This document shows, piece after piece, positions 43,703 to 51,523 of a stretch of 64,000 nt of DNA. The stretch covers positions 62,001-126,000 of the forward strand of contig NZ_JACSRD010000123.1 in the NCBI RefSeq assembly GCF_014879935.1. Reading direction: 5' to 3'. Made by a program: the position numbers and the translations under genes. This DNA comes from Prosthecobacter sp. GTDB lineage: Bacteria > Verrucomicrobiota > Verrucomicrobiia > Verrucomicrobiales > Verrucomicrobiaceae. The notes beneath the pieces are model-generated. The model ran no database searches. It was not told where the DNA came from and saw only the letters and a list, made by a program, of their open reading frames with translations. Each line of letters begins with the position of its first letter. Position 1 is the stretch's first letter.

Positions 43703-46212
43703 TTCTTCATTTCGCCGCCCTTTTCCTAGCGTTCACGGCGACGTGCGTGACTGCGGCGACCGTCCGTGCCTACATCCAGCCGGACCGCGCCCAGGTCGGC
43801 CAGGTGGTCACCTATGTGATCGCGGTGAGCAATGGCACGATCAACGCCCCGCCGCAGTTGCGCCTGCCCGTGCAGATCGGGATGAACTCGGGCATCTCCA
43901 GCTCCCAGAACATCGAGATCCGCGGCAACGAGCGGGTCTTCTCCACCCAACTGGCCTGGGGAGTCGCCGGCACGGAGCCGGGGGAGTTCGTGATCCCGCC
44001 GCAGGACGTGCAGGTGAATGGCGAGACGATGAAGACGAACGAAGTGCGGCTCATCGTCACTGAACCGCCTTCCACGCCCGGCGGAACAGGCGCGGACGCC
44101 AACGCTCCGCTGCTTCAGATCGAGGTGGGAAAGACGGAGGTCTATCAAGGCGAGGTGGTGCCGATCAGCGCCACTTTTTTTGTCCCGCGCAGCGTGATGC
44201 TGCGTCGTGTCGGTCTGATCGATGTGAACAAGAGCGACTTCGCCATCGCACGTTTCCCGCAGCAGGCGGACCAGTCTGAAACCGTGATCAACGGCGTCGG
44301 CTACAGTGTGATCACCTACCGCAGCACGCTTTCCGCCCTCCACGCGGGCGAATTGAAGGTCGGCCCCGCCAGCAGCGAGCTGCTGTTCGAGGTTTATCCA
44401 GAGGATCCGCGCCAGATCCGCCGTGGGATGCCCTTTGGCATGTTCATGGGCAACGGCGAGACGCGCAAACAGGTGGTCAAAAGCCAGGAGGTGAAGCTCA
44501 AGGTATTGCCGCTGCCGGAGGGCAAGCCCGCCAACTTCACCGGCGCAGTCGGCGACTTCAGCATCATCGCCTCGGCCACGCCGAACGAGCTGGCGGTGGG
44601 TGATCCGCTGGCCGTGGACATCACGATCGAGGGTTCGGGGAATTTCGACGCGCTGAATCCGCCCACCTTGATGCCGCCGGACGGCTGGAAGGCCTATCCG
44701 CCACGTCGCTACAACGTGGATGGCCCGATCGATCCAAACCTCACGCCCACCGCCCACCGCCGCATCGGTTACTCGATGGTTTTCGTGCCGGAAAAACAGC
44801 ACAAGGAGCTGCCGCCGTTTGAACTGAGCTACTTCAGTCCCACGCAGAAGAAATTTGTCTCCGCCCGCACGGAACCCATCGCCCTGCGGATCAATCCGGG
44901 CACCATCGCGGCCAGTGCGGATGCCACGACGGGCGCTGCTGGTGCTCCGCCGACGCCGCCAGCCGTGCAGCAGCCGAAGCCGAACATCAGCGACATCCTC
45001 ATGACTGTGCCTGCCCAGGCGACGTGGCTGAACACGGCTGCCGCCAGCGTGCCTCTGACGAACAGCATGCGATTCTGGGCCATCCAGTCGATTCCTGCCG
45101 GCCTCCTGATCCTCTCGGCACTGGTGGCGTGGTTCCGCCGCCGTCGCGAGGAGGCCACCAGCGGCCTGCGGGGTGAATTGCAGCAGTTGTGGCGTGGTTT
45201 GGAGGAACCGGGGCTCAGCGACCGCGATTTCCTGCAACGAGCGGCTCATTTCATCCATCGCAGCCAGCCGGGCGATGTGCAGGCTCCGGAATTGCAGCAG
45301 ATCATCCAGCGTTATGAGACGCAGAGCTTCACCGCGGCTCCTGCGGCGGATCAAAAGCTCGATTCTTCTGAACGCAGCCGCGTGCTGGGCGTGCTGGCCC
45401 CGCTTCTGAAGCGCGTGTCGGCCATGATCGCGGTCATGGCGCTGCTGACGACCATTTCGGCATCGGCGGCGGACGAATCACCCGACGCCATCTACAAGCA
45501 GGCGCGTGAGGCGCTGGCGGCGGGCAAGTTCACCCAGGCGCAGTATCTTGGCGAATCCCTCACCCGCCGCGATCCGCCAGCCCTCAGCGCCGCCGTGTTC
45601 GCGATCATCGGACATGCACGTTACCGGCAGGAGGATTTCGGCCGTGCGGCGCTCTGGTATCAGCGGGCGGAGTTGCTGGAGCCACGCAATCCCGAGACAC
45701 GGCAGAACCTGCGTCATCTCGACGAAAAACTGCGCTTCTTCCGTTTCGACGAAGGTTCTCCGCTGGAGGAGTGGAGTCTGTTGCTCAGCAAGAACACCTG
45801 GATCATCGCTGCGTCAGCCGGCGCGTGGATGATCCTGCTGGCGCTGATGCGCTGCATCCTGTGCGCTTCGCGGCGCGTCTCGGCCGGGGCCTGTGCGCTG
45901 GTGATCAGCATCCTCGGCCTGCTTGTCCTCGTTCCTTCCGCCGCCTTCGCCGCGATCCGGCCGGGGCCAGGCCAGCGGGTGAATGACATCGTGGTGATTA
46001 CCGCCAAGGAAACCGTCAGCGCCTTCACCGCCGCCACGCTCACCTCCGGCAGCGTGATCGATCTGCCGCCAGGCAGCCAGGTGCGCCTGCTGGAGAAACG
46101 GGGTGCCTGGAGCTATGTCGAGGTCCCCAGTGGCAGCGAACCGGTGCGCGGCTGGGTGGAAACGGCGACATTCACGCCGCTGTGGCCGTGGGATCAAGCC
46201 TTGCTGCCCTGA
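43663..46212 (+). CDS. BatD/BatE fusion protein with SH3-like C-terminus
   Basis: 849 residues. Signal peptide MKKFPGIRHSSFGFLHFAAL with a following hydrophobic core, cut after CVTA. BatD part: repeated beta-sandwich domains (VRAYIQPDRAQVGQVVTYVI; LLQIEVGKTEVYQGEVVPIS; FSIIASATPNELAVGDPLAV), then a helix near 475-495. BatE part: TPR (YKQAREALAAGKFTQAQYLG, ARYRQEDFGRAALWYQRAEL), two helices and a bacterial SH3 domain (about 775-840) of the kind that binds peptidoglycan. It ends the second MoxR cluster. Part of the signal peptide is encoded by an ATGACGAATG repeat, so the N-terminus has been rebuilt after insertion. Confidence 0.9.
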   Translation: MKKFPGIRHSSFGFLHFAALFLAFTATCVTAATVRAYIQPDRAQVGQVVTYVIAVSNGTINAPPQLRLPVQIGMNSGISSSQNIEIRGNERVFSTQLAWGVAGTEPGEFVIPPQDVQVNGETMKTNEVRLIVTEPPSTPGGTGADANAPLLQIEVGKTEVYQGEVVPISATFFVPRSVMLRRVGLIDVNKSDFAIARFPQQADQSETVINGVGYSVITYRSTLSALHAGELKVGPASSELLFEVYPEDPRQIRRGMPFGMFMGNGETRKQVVKSQEVKLKVLPLPEGKPANFTGAVGDFSIIASATPNELAVGDPLAVDITIEGSGNFDALNPPTLMPPDGWKAYPPRRYNVDGPIDPNLTPTAHRRIGYSMVFVPEKQHKELPPFELSYFSPTQKKFVSARTEPIALRINPGTIAASADATTGAAGAPPTPPAVQQPKPNISDILMTVPAQATWLNTAAASVPLTNSMRFWAIQSIPAGLLILSALVAWFRRRREEATSGLRGELQQLWRGLEEPGLSDRDFLQRAAHFIHRSQPGDVQAPELQQIIQRYETQSFTAAPAADQKLDSSERSRVLGVLAPLLKRVSAMIAVMALLTTISASAADESPDAIYKQAREALAAGKFTQAQYLGESLTRRDPPALSAAVFAIIGHARYRQEDFGRAALWYQRAELLEPRNPETRQNLRHLDEKLRFFRFDEGSPLEEWSLLLSKNTWIIAASAGAWMILLALMRCILCASRRVSAGACALVISILGLLVLVPSAAFAAIRPGPGQRVNDIVVITAKETVSAFTAATLTSGSVIDLPPGSQVRLLEKRGAWSYVEVPSGSEPVRGWVETATFTPLWPWDQALLP

Positions 46213-46262
46213 CGTTGCAGGATGCATCCCCAGTGCCGCCAAAACAGGCGTTTTGCACACCC

Positions 46263-46282
46263 GTCACGTGTTTCGCCGTGAC
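46263..46282. promoter_or_regulatory. Palindrome upstream of the sigma-54-like promoter
   Basis: GTCACG, eight bases, CGTGAC. It is centred about 68 bases before the -24 element. The decamer TGACGTTGCA occurs at 46279-46288 and also at 46210-46219. These could be binding sites for a sigma-54 activator; inferred from position and symmetry only. Confidence 0.35.
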
Positions 46283-46338
46283 GTTGCAACCCCCGTGAAA
46301 CGCTGATTTCCAGCGAGAAGCAGCGGCATGGGCGGGGT

Positions 46339-46354
46339 TGGCACGCGCCTTGCA
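46339..46354 (+). promoter_or_regulatory. Sigma-54 (-24/-12) promoter candidate
   Basis: TGGCAC, five bases, TTGCA is a full match to the RpoN consensus, with GG at 46340-46341 and GC at 46352-46353 separated by ten bases. It points rightwards into a gene-free interval that ends at a strong terminator, so its product would be a short untranslated RNA. Confidence 0.6.
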
Positions 46355-46364
46355 CCCTGACAAG

Positions 46365-46506
46365 GCACGACAGGCAGTCCGGTGAAACGGAACTGCCTCC
46401 CACCATCGAATTTTTACCCCAGAACCGTTGCGATGCCGGCTTCCGCATGCCGTCAGCGCAAAAAAACAGAAGCCCCGTGAGGTCTTGAACCTCACGGGGC
46501 TTTTTC
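46365..46506 (+). ncRNA. Candidate small RNA from the sigma-54-like promoter
   Basis: From the predicted start ~12 bases after the -12 element to the terminator is about 140 bases. The transcript would fold into a hairpin at 46372-46398 (AGGCAGT-CCG paired with CGG-A-ACTGCCT, loop GTGAAA), a weaker GC hairpin near 46437-46453 and the terminator stem. No convincing gene lies in it; a 15-codon frame from the ATG at 46433 ends inside the terminator and is probably chance. Not recognised as a known RNA family. Confidence 0.45.
46471..46505. terminator. Rho-independent terminator, probably bidirectional
   Basis: A perfect 13-bp stem (AGCCCCGTGAGGT / ACCTCACGGGGCT) with the loop CTTGA. It is followed by TTTTT on the plus strand and, on the minus strand, by TCTGTTTTTTT. 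It can end the proposed small RNA (and read-through from the Bat cluster) and the ferritin transcript from the other side. Confidence 0.85.
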
Positions 46507-46519
46507 CATCGAAAACGCT

Positions 46520-47053
46520 TCACCTGTCGCCGCCGAAGTCTGTCTTCCCTCCGCCACCGCCAGCAGGCCGGCTGCCGGCTTCGCGATCCAGCACCAGCAG
46601 GCTGGCAGGGTCGTTGCCGGCGAGTTTCAGGCGGTCGAGCATGTCCCGGACGGTCTTTTCCTCCTCCATCTGCTCGTTGAGGAACCACAGCAGCAGGTTC
46701 TTCGAGGCGTGATCCTTCACCTGTTCGGCAACTTCGAACAGGTCGTTGATCTGCTGCGTCACCTTTTCCTCCTGCTTGAGGCTGTGCTCGAACACATCGA
46801 TCGGGGACTGGAAATCGCTTTTGGGCGTGGCGATGGACTGCAGCTCCACCTTGGCATCGCGATCGACGACGTACTGGTAGAACTTCAGCGCATGCATGGT
46901 CTCCTCCCGGCTTTGGGCGAACATCCACTTGGCAAAGCCGGCATACGGCGTGCCCTCGAACCATGCGGCCATGGCGAGGTAAACGTAGCTGGAGGACATC
47001 TCGTTGTTGATCTGCTCGTTGAGCAGCTTGGTGAGTTTGGGATTCAGAGTCAT
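46520..47053 (-). CDS. Non-heme ferritin
   Basis: 177 residues. The ferritin four-helix core is clear: LLNEQINNEMSSSYVYLAMAAWFE with the first Glu of the ferroxidase site, SREETMHALKFYQYV (ExxH), and LWFLNEQMEEEKT for the remaining ligands. It stores iron as a mineral in the cytoplasm; the length and helix pattern fit bacterial FtnA-like proteins. The C-terminal tail is unusual, with a Gly run and DFGGDR. It is divergent from the MFS gene and ends at the shared terminator. Confidence 0.93.
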   Translation of the reverse strand: MTLNPKLTKLLNEQINNEMSSSYVYLAMAAWFEGTPYAGFAKWMFAQSREETMHALKFYQYVVDRDAKVELQSIATPKSDFQSPIDVFEHSLKQEEKVTQQINDLFEVAEQVKDHASKNLLLWFLNEQMEEEKTVRDMLDRLKLAGNDPASLLVLDREAGSRPAGGGGGKTDFGGDR

Positions 47054-47208
47054 GGCGCGTCAGGTGTTGGGTTGTGGTGTGATTGAACCAGCAATCGAAA
47101 CGCGGCGCAAGGTTGCGCGGATGGATTTTTACGAGGGAAAAGGTGATAATGAGACGCGGAGTCACCGGTGCCGATGAATCGCTTTTCTTTGGGCCTGTTT
47201 GCGCCACC

Positions 47209-48495
47209 ATGGCGGCCTCCTGGATGCCTGAAGATTCCGCCTTACCCCCTCACGCGCATCATCCGCCCATCGTGCGGCGGAATTTCGTCTGCCACTGCTT
47301 TGAAGGCGGTCTCTACATGGGCGGACTGGCCTTCCTGCAACCGGAGACGGTGATGCCGAAGATGGTGGAGCAGCTCGGCGGCAGGTCGAGCATCGTGGCG
47401 ATCATGCCGGCGCTGCTGCCGGCGGCGTTCGCGCTGGCCGGTTTGTTCGTGTCGCCGGTGGTGGAGAAGCTCACGCACTTCAAGCCCTGGGTGATGTCGT
47501 TCGGCCTGTTGCAGCGGCTGCCTTACCTGGTGACGGGCCTGCTGCTGTGGAATGCGCAGGATGCCGGGCCCTGGCTGCTGCCGGTGGTGGTGCTCACGCC
47601 TGTGGCCTCCGGCCTCGTGGGTGGTGTGGGCGTGGTGGCGTGGATGGAAATGGTCACGCGCATGGTTCCGGAGCGCATCCGGGCCGCTGGCTGGGCCTCC
47701 CGCTACATCATCCAGGCGTGCATCGGCATGGGGGCTGGAGCGGTGATCCACCAGGTGCTCACGCACCTGCCAGGACAGCGCGGTTATGCGCTGCTGCATT
47801 TGATCGCCTTCGGTTTTCTGTTCCTGTCGTGGCTGGCGCAGGTCTTCATGCGGGAGCTGCCCTGCACGCATCATCATGCGCCCCACCACACCGGCAGTTA
47901 CTGGCGTTACCTGCGCGGCCTGCCTTCCCTGCTCCGTTCGCAGCCGCAGTTGCTGAAGATGATCGCCGCCCGTTTCACCGGCACGGGTTATTTGATGCTG
48001 GTCTCGTTTCTCACGCTGCACGCGCTGCACACCACCGGCAGACCGGAGGCGGATGAAGGCCATTTCGTGTCGTTTCAAAACATCGGCACCATTCTGGGCA
48101 GCATGCTGGCGGCCTGGCTGGGTTATCACAGCGGCGGGAAGGTGCTGCTCATCCTTTCACGGATCATCTGCGTGATTCTTTGCGCCTGGGTCAGCGTGAC
48201 GGAGAGCTTCAGCGGCTTCACGGCGGCCTATTTCGTGTTTGGTTTCGGCCTGTTCCTGGATCGCGTGGGTGATCTCACGCTCACGGCCGAGCTCTGCCCG
48301 CCGGACCGCCGCTCCACGCTCCAGGCTGTGCTCAGTTTCTGCAATGTGTGGTCGCTGTTGCTGGCCACAAGCCTGGGGGGCCTCATTTACACCTTCAGCG
48401 GTTCGTTTTACTTCGTCGCAATGGCCGCCGCGGCTTTCTCGCTGGTTTCCATCGTGGTTTTGAGCCGCATTCCAGAACCGCGCGAACGACGCTGA
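47209..48495 (+). CDS. MFS-type transporter
   Basis: 428 residues from MAASWMPEDSALPP at 47209; the frame is open to 47083 but the extra sequence is arginine-rich and unconvincing. There are about eleven or twelve hydrophobic segments, beginning with FEGGLYMGGLAFL, and a major-facilitator pattern with a central cytoplasmic loop containing a His cluster (THHHAPHHTGSY). The substrate cannot be told. The His-rich loop and the ferritin gene next door make a metal link conceivable, but nothing more. Confidence 0.75.
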   Translation: MAASWMPEDSALPPHAHHPPIVRRNFVCHCFEGGLYMGGLAFLQPETVMPKMVEQLGGRSSIVAIMPALLPAAFALAGLFVSPVVEKLTHFKPWVMSFGLLQRLPYLVTGLLLWNAQDAGPWLLPVVVLTPVASGLVGGVGVVAWMEMVTRMVPERIRAAGWASRYIIQACIGMGAGAVIHQVLTHLPGQRGYALLHLIAFGFLFLSWLAQVFMRELPCTHHHAPHHTGSYWRYLRGLPSLLRSQPQLLKMIAARFTGTGYLMLVSFLTLHALHTTGRPEADEGHFVSFQNIGTILGSMLAAWLGYHSGGKVLLILSRIICVILCAWVSVTESFSGFTAAYFVFGFGLFLDRVGDLTLTAELCPPDRRSTLQAVLSFCNVWSLLLATSLGGLIYTFSGSFYFVAMAAAAFSLVSIVVLSRIPEPRERR

Positions 48496-48504
48496 AAACG
48501 TTCA

Positions 48505-48876
48505 TCACTCCGAGCACTCGATGATCGCTCCCATCGACCCGCGGCACTCCGGGACGCGTTTGTCCGGACCGTACTCCTCGATCTGCTGCTGCCGCAGCTC
48601 GGCCAGTTCCTTGTGAACGGTCGCCACGATCACGCGTCCGCAGGCGTTCACCTCGCGCGCCATCCTCAGTGCCAGCTCGTGACCGTGGCCAAAGATCGCA
48701 CCCAGCATCTCAATCACATACTCATGCGTGTGGACGTCGTCATCGAGCAGGATCACGTGCCAGGGCGGCTCCAGCGCAGGCGGCGAGGCACGTGGCAGTG
48801 CCAGCGGCTTGTGCGGCGCCACGCGCGGCCTGGGCGGCACCGTGCCAGCGTCACAGACTTCGATGGGAAAAGACAT
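48505..48876 (-). CDS. ClpS-like adaptor of the Clp protease
   Basis: 123 residues. The core PPWHVILLDDDVHTHEYVIEML has the ClpS substrate-binding segment (LLDDDVHT, family N-D-D-x-T-x-x-x-V), and GRVIVATVHKELAELRQQQIEEYG matches its C-terminal half. ClpS delivers N-degron proteins to ClpA/ClpC. A Pro/Ala-rich N-terminal extension of ~38 residues precedes the fold. The first residue of the usual NDD motif is Leu-Asp here, so specificity may differ. Confidence 0.82.
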   Translation of the reverse strand: MSFPIEVCDAGTVPPRPRVAPHKPLALPRASPPALEPPWHVILLDDDVHTHEYVIEMLGAIFGHGHELALRMAREVNACGRVIVATVHKELAELRQQQIEEYGPDKRVPECRGSMGAIIECSE

Positions 48877-49011
48877 GCCGGCACTATGCTCTCACCCGCG
48901 CCGCTCTCAAGCGTCCTCATGCCCGCCTCAGGCTGCCATTTGATGTGCGGTGATTGCGATGGCGGAATTCCTGGCTTGCCGGAACGCGGCCCTTCATGGC
49001 AGTTTGTTTTC

Positions 49012-49269
49012 ATGAATCCGTCCATCTGCCGCACCCTCAGCACGATTTGTTTCCAGGCTGGCGTCCTCTCCATCCTGCTTTCCATCTGGATCTGGTGGTT
49101 TCTCAATGGAGATGCGCCCGAGGAACAGGCCCATGCCGAGCGTTTCGGCATTTTCGTCGGCTTGTGGGCACCCACGCTGCTGATTCTCTCGAACCGCTTC
49201 GACCGCTACGCTGACAAGGCGAAAGACGTGCCCGGTTTGAAGGAAAATGGTGAATCAGGCGCCTCCTGA
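49012..49269 (+). CDS. Small two-helix membrane protein
   Basis: 85 residues from MNPSICRTLSTICFQ at 49012. Two hydrophobic segments (about 10-30 and 44-60) are separated by a charged stretch GDAPEEQAHAERFG, and the C-terminal tail is polar. No family recognised. The frame is open far upstream but that part is antisense to clpS and was not included. Confidence 0.6.
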   Translation: MNPSICRTLSTICFQAGVLSILLSIWIWWFLNGDAPEEQAHAERFGIFVGLWAPTLLILSNRFDRYADKAKDVPGLKENGESGAS

Positions 49270-49275
49270 ACCGCC

Positions 49276-49827
49276 TCAGAGCGGCTCGCGGCCCACCATT
49301 TCGACGTATTGCTGCTTCAGGCTGTTGTAGGCCTGCTGCCACTCGTCCACCACGCGCTGCAATTCCATCACCTGCCGCTCCAGCGTGCCGATCCGCGACT
49401 GCTGGGAGGCGTCGCCGGGCAGTTTCTTGTCATCCGGCCACTGCGTGCCCAGAAGCGTGGTGGCGGCGCTGCGGACGTGGTGCGGGCTGGCTTTGAACCA
49501 GGCGAGTTCGGAGAGCCGCGACTCGCTGTTGTCCACGCAATTGATGATGGTGACGTTTTCGTCGATCTCCCCCGTGGCGAGGAATTCCTGGATCGTCGCC
49601 ACGTTCGTGGGGCCGTAGAGGTAGTTGTCCGGCATCTGCACCAGCAGATCCATCTGCAGCTCCGGCACCATCGGCGCGCGCATCCAGCTCATGCGTCCGT
49701 CATTGGAGAGCTTGTCCAGCGGGGACACCTTGGCATCAGCCGCCCAGCCACGCAGCGTTTCGAGATCGATCGGTCCATAGACTTCTTTGTCCGAGGCTTT
49801 CAGCAGGTGCCAGATGCGTTCATTCAT
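49276..49827 (-). CDS. GYF_2-like domain protein with coiled-coil end
   Basis: 183 residues. Two copies of a small domain resembling GYF_2/DUF4339 are visible: WHLLKASDKEVYGPIDLETL with GWAADAKVSPLDKLS, and MPDNYLYGPTNVATIQEFLA with GEIDENVTII. The C-terminus is a coiled coil (RIGTLERQVMELQRVVDEWQ onwards). GYF_2 domains bind Pro-rich or peptide ligands. No signal peptide. The partner is unknown, and neighbours are unrelated. Confidence 0.7.
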   Translation of the reverse strand: MNERIWHLLKASDKEVYGPIDLETLRGWAADAKVSPLDKLSNDGRMSWMRAPMVPELQMDLLVQMPDNYLYGPTNVATIQEFLATGEIDENVTIINCVDNSESRLSELAWFKASPHHVRSAATTLLGTQWPDDKKLPGDASQQSRIGTLERQVMELQRVVDEWQQAYNSLKQQYVEMVGREPL

Positions 49828-49944
49828 GCGGTTAGATAACCAAAATCACGAACCGCAGCCAAGCCCAAAGTGGACTGACACATGCAATCGTTCCGTTTTT
49901 CGACGCAAGACGGCCGGAGGCACCTTCGTAAACCCGCGCCCGTG

Positions 49945-51504
49945 ATGATCCGCCCCCTTTCTGCCCTCCTCCTCGCCACGGCCTGCGCCTCCGCGGTCGA
50001 ACCTGCCGCCTTCACCATCAAGACGATGACGGCGCAGATGAAATACGACACCACGGAGCTGCTGGTGCAGCCCGGCCAGCCGGTGAAGCTCGTCTTTGAG
50101 AATGGCGACGACCTGCCGCACAACCTCGTCTTCTGCAAACCCGGCACCGACACGGCCGCCATGGCACTGAAGCAGATGGAAAAGCCGGACGTGGCGCTGA
50201 AACGCAACTGGCTGCCCGACGACCCGCGCATCTGGCTGCACTCGAAGATGCTCAACCCGCATGAAAAGGAGGAGCTCAGCTTCACCGCGCCCGAGAAAGC
50301 CGGAACCTATCCCTACGTCTGCACCTTTCCTGGCCACGCGCTGACCATGCGCGGGGAATTGAAGGTCGCCCCCATGGGCGGCGGCCTCAAAGACCTGCGG
50401 TTCGCGCTTTATCTCGGGGATTGGACGGTGCTCCCCGATTTCTCCAAGCTGAAACCGCATCGCGAAGGCCAGGTGGAGGACAACCTGCTCCAGGTGAAGC
50501 TCGACGACTACAAGAACGAGTTCGGCGTCGTCTTCACCGGCACGCTGGACGCGCCCAAGAAGGGCTCCTACCGGTTCTATCTCTCCAGCGACGACGGATC
50601 CCGCCTGTTCATCGATGGCAACGAAATCATCAGCTACGACGGCATTCATCCGGCGGGCGACATCAAGGAAAAGGGCCTCACGCTCAACCAGGGGCCGCAC
50701 GAATTCCGCCTCGAATACTTCCAAGGTGCCGGACAGATCGAGCTCTACGCCGCCTGGAAAGGAGCGGATTTCCAGATCACCCCGCTTTCAAGGTGGCTGC
50801 ACCCGAACTGGAAGGGCGGCGCCAAAAAGCAGAAGGACTACGCGCCCATTCCGATCACCGTGAAGGAAGAGCCGGTGATCTACCGCAACTTCATCCAGGG
50901 CGCCGGCAATCGTGCCATCGCCGTCGGCTATCCGGGTGGCATCAACATCGCCTGGAGCGCGGAGAGCATGAATCTGGCTGAATTCTGGCGCGGGGCCTTC
51001 ATCGATGCCTCCCGTCACTGGAACTCACGCGGCGGCGGCCACGAGAAACCGCTGGGATACGATGTGATCCTGCCGACAGGCGAGGCGACGCCCGCGCTGT
51101 TCGTTGCTGACAAGCCCGACGCCGAGTGGCCGCGGTGGGAAAAGGGGAAGCGCCATGACGGTTTCGCGTGGAAAGGCTACACGCTCGATGCACGTCGCAA
51201 TCCGACCTTCCGCTACACTTGGAACAACGCCGAGATCGAGGAAAGCTTCACGGCGCAAGGCGATGGCAACAAGCCCGATGGCAAGCCAACGCTCATCCGC
51301 AGCGTCAAGATCACCGGCGAACTGCCTGCGAATGCCTGGTATCGCGTCGGAGCCGGTCGTTTTGAGGCCAAGGACGGCTCCTTTGCCCTGGTGAGTCCGA
51401 AATCCTTCCGCATCACCGCCCCCGGCGCGCAAATCGCCGGCACCAATCTCGTGATCCCGGCCAAAGCGGGCACGATGACCATCACTTATCAGTGGGCGCA
51501 GTAA
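49945..51504 (+). CDS. Secreted cupredoxin-PA14 protein
   Basis: 519 residues from MIRPLSALLLATACASAVEP, a signal peptide. Residues ~20-145 are an azurin-like blue-copper domain with a complete type-1 site: His59 (LPHNLVF), Cys126, His131 and Met135 (CTFPGHALTM). Residues ~155-290 are a PA14-like domain (YRFYLSSDDGSRLFIDGNEI, HPAGDIKEKGLTLNQGPHEF). The remainder is beta-rich, ending in a fold with AIAVGYPGGINIAWSAE. Probably an extracytoplasmic electron carrier with carbohydrate affinity. It is 19 bases before the propeller protein and likely in one operon with it. Confidence 0.85.
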   Translation: MIRPLSALLLATACASAVEPAAFTIKTMTAQMKYDTTELLVQPGQPVKLVFENGDDLPHNLVFCKPGTDTAAMALKQMEKPDVALKRNWLPDDPRIWLHSKMLNPHEKEELSFTAPEKAGTYPYVCTFPGHALTMRGELKVAPMGGGLKDLRFALYLGDWTVLPDFSKLKPHREGQVEDNLLQVKLDDYKNEFGVVFTGTLDAPKKGSYRFYLSSDDGSRLFIDGNEIISYDGIHPAGDIKEKGLTLNQGPHEFRLEYFQGAGQIELYAAWKGADFQITPLSRWLHPNWKGGAKKQKDYAPIPITVKEEPVIYRNFIQGAGNRAIAVGYPGGINIAWSAESMNLAEFWRGAFIDASRHWNSRGGGHEKPLGYDVILPTGEATPALFVADKPDAEWPRWEKGKRHDGFAWKGYTLDARRNPTFRYTWNNAEIEESFTAQGDGNKPDGKPTLIRSVKITGELPANAWYRVGAGRFEAKDGSFALVSPKSFRITAPGAQIAGTNLVIPAKAGTMTITYQWAQ

Positions 51505-51523
51505 ACTCTCACGCGACGCCGTC

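Noticed and set aside
43726-45354. Minus-strand frame of 542 codons
   Set aside because: Antisense to BatD; Arg/His-rich with no domain.
46433-46480. 15-codon frame ending inside the terminator, like a leader peptide
   Set aside because: No ribosome-binding site and no downstream gene to attenuate; most likely chance.
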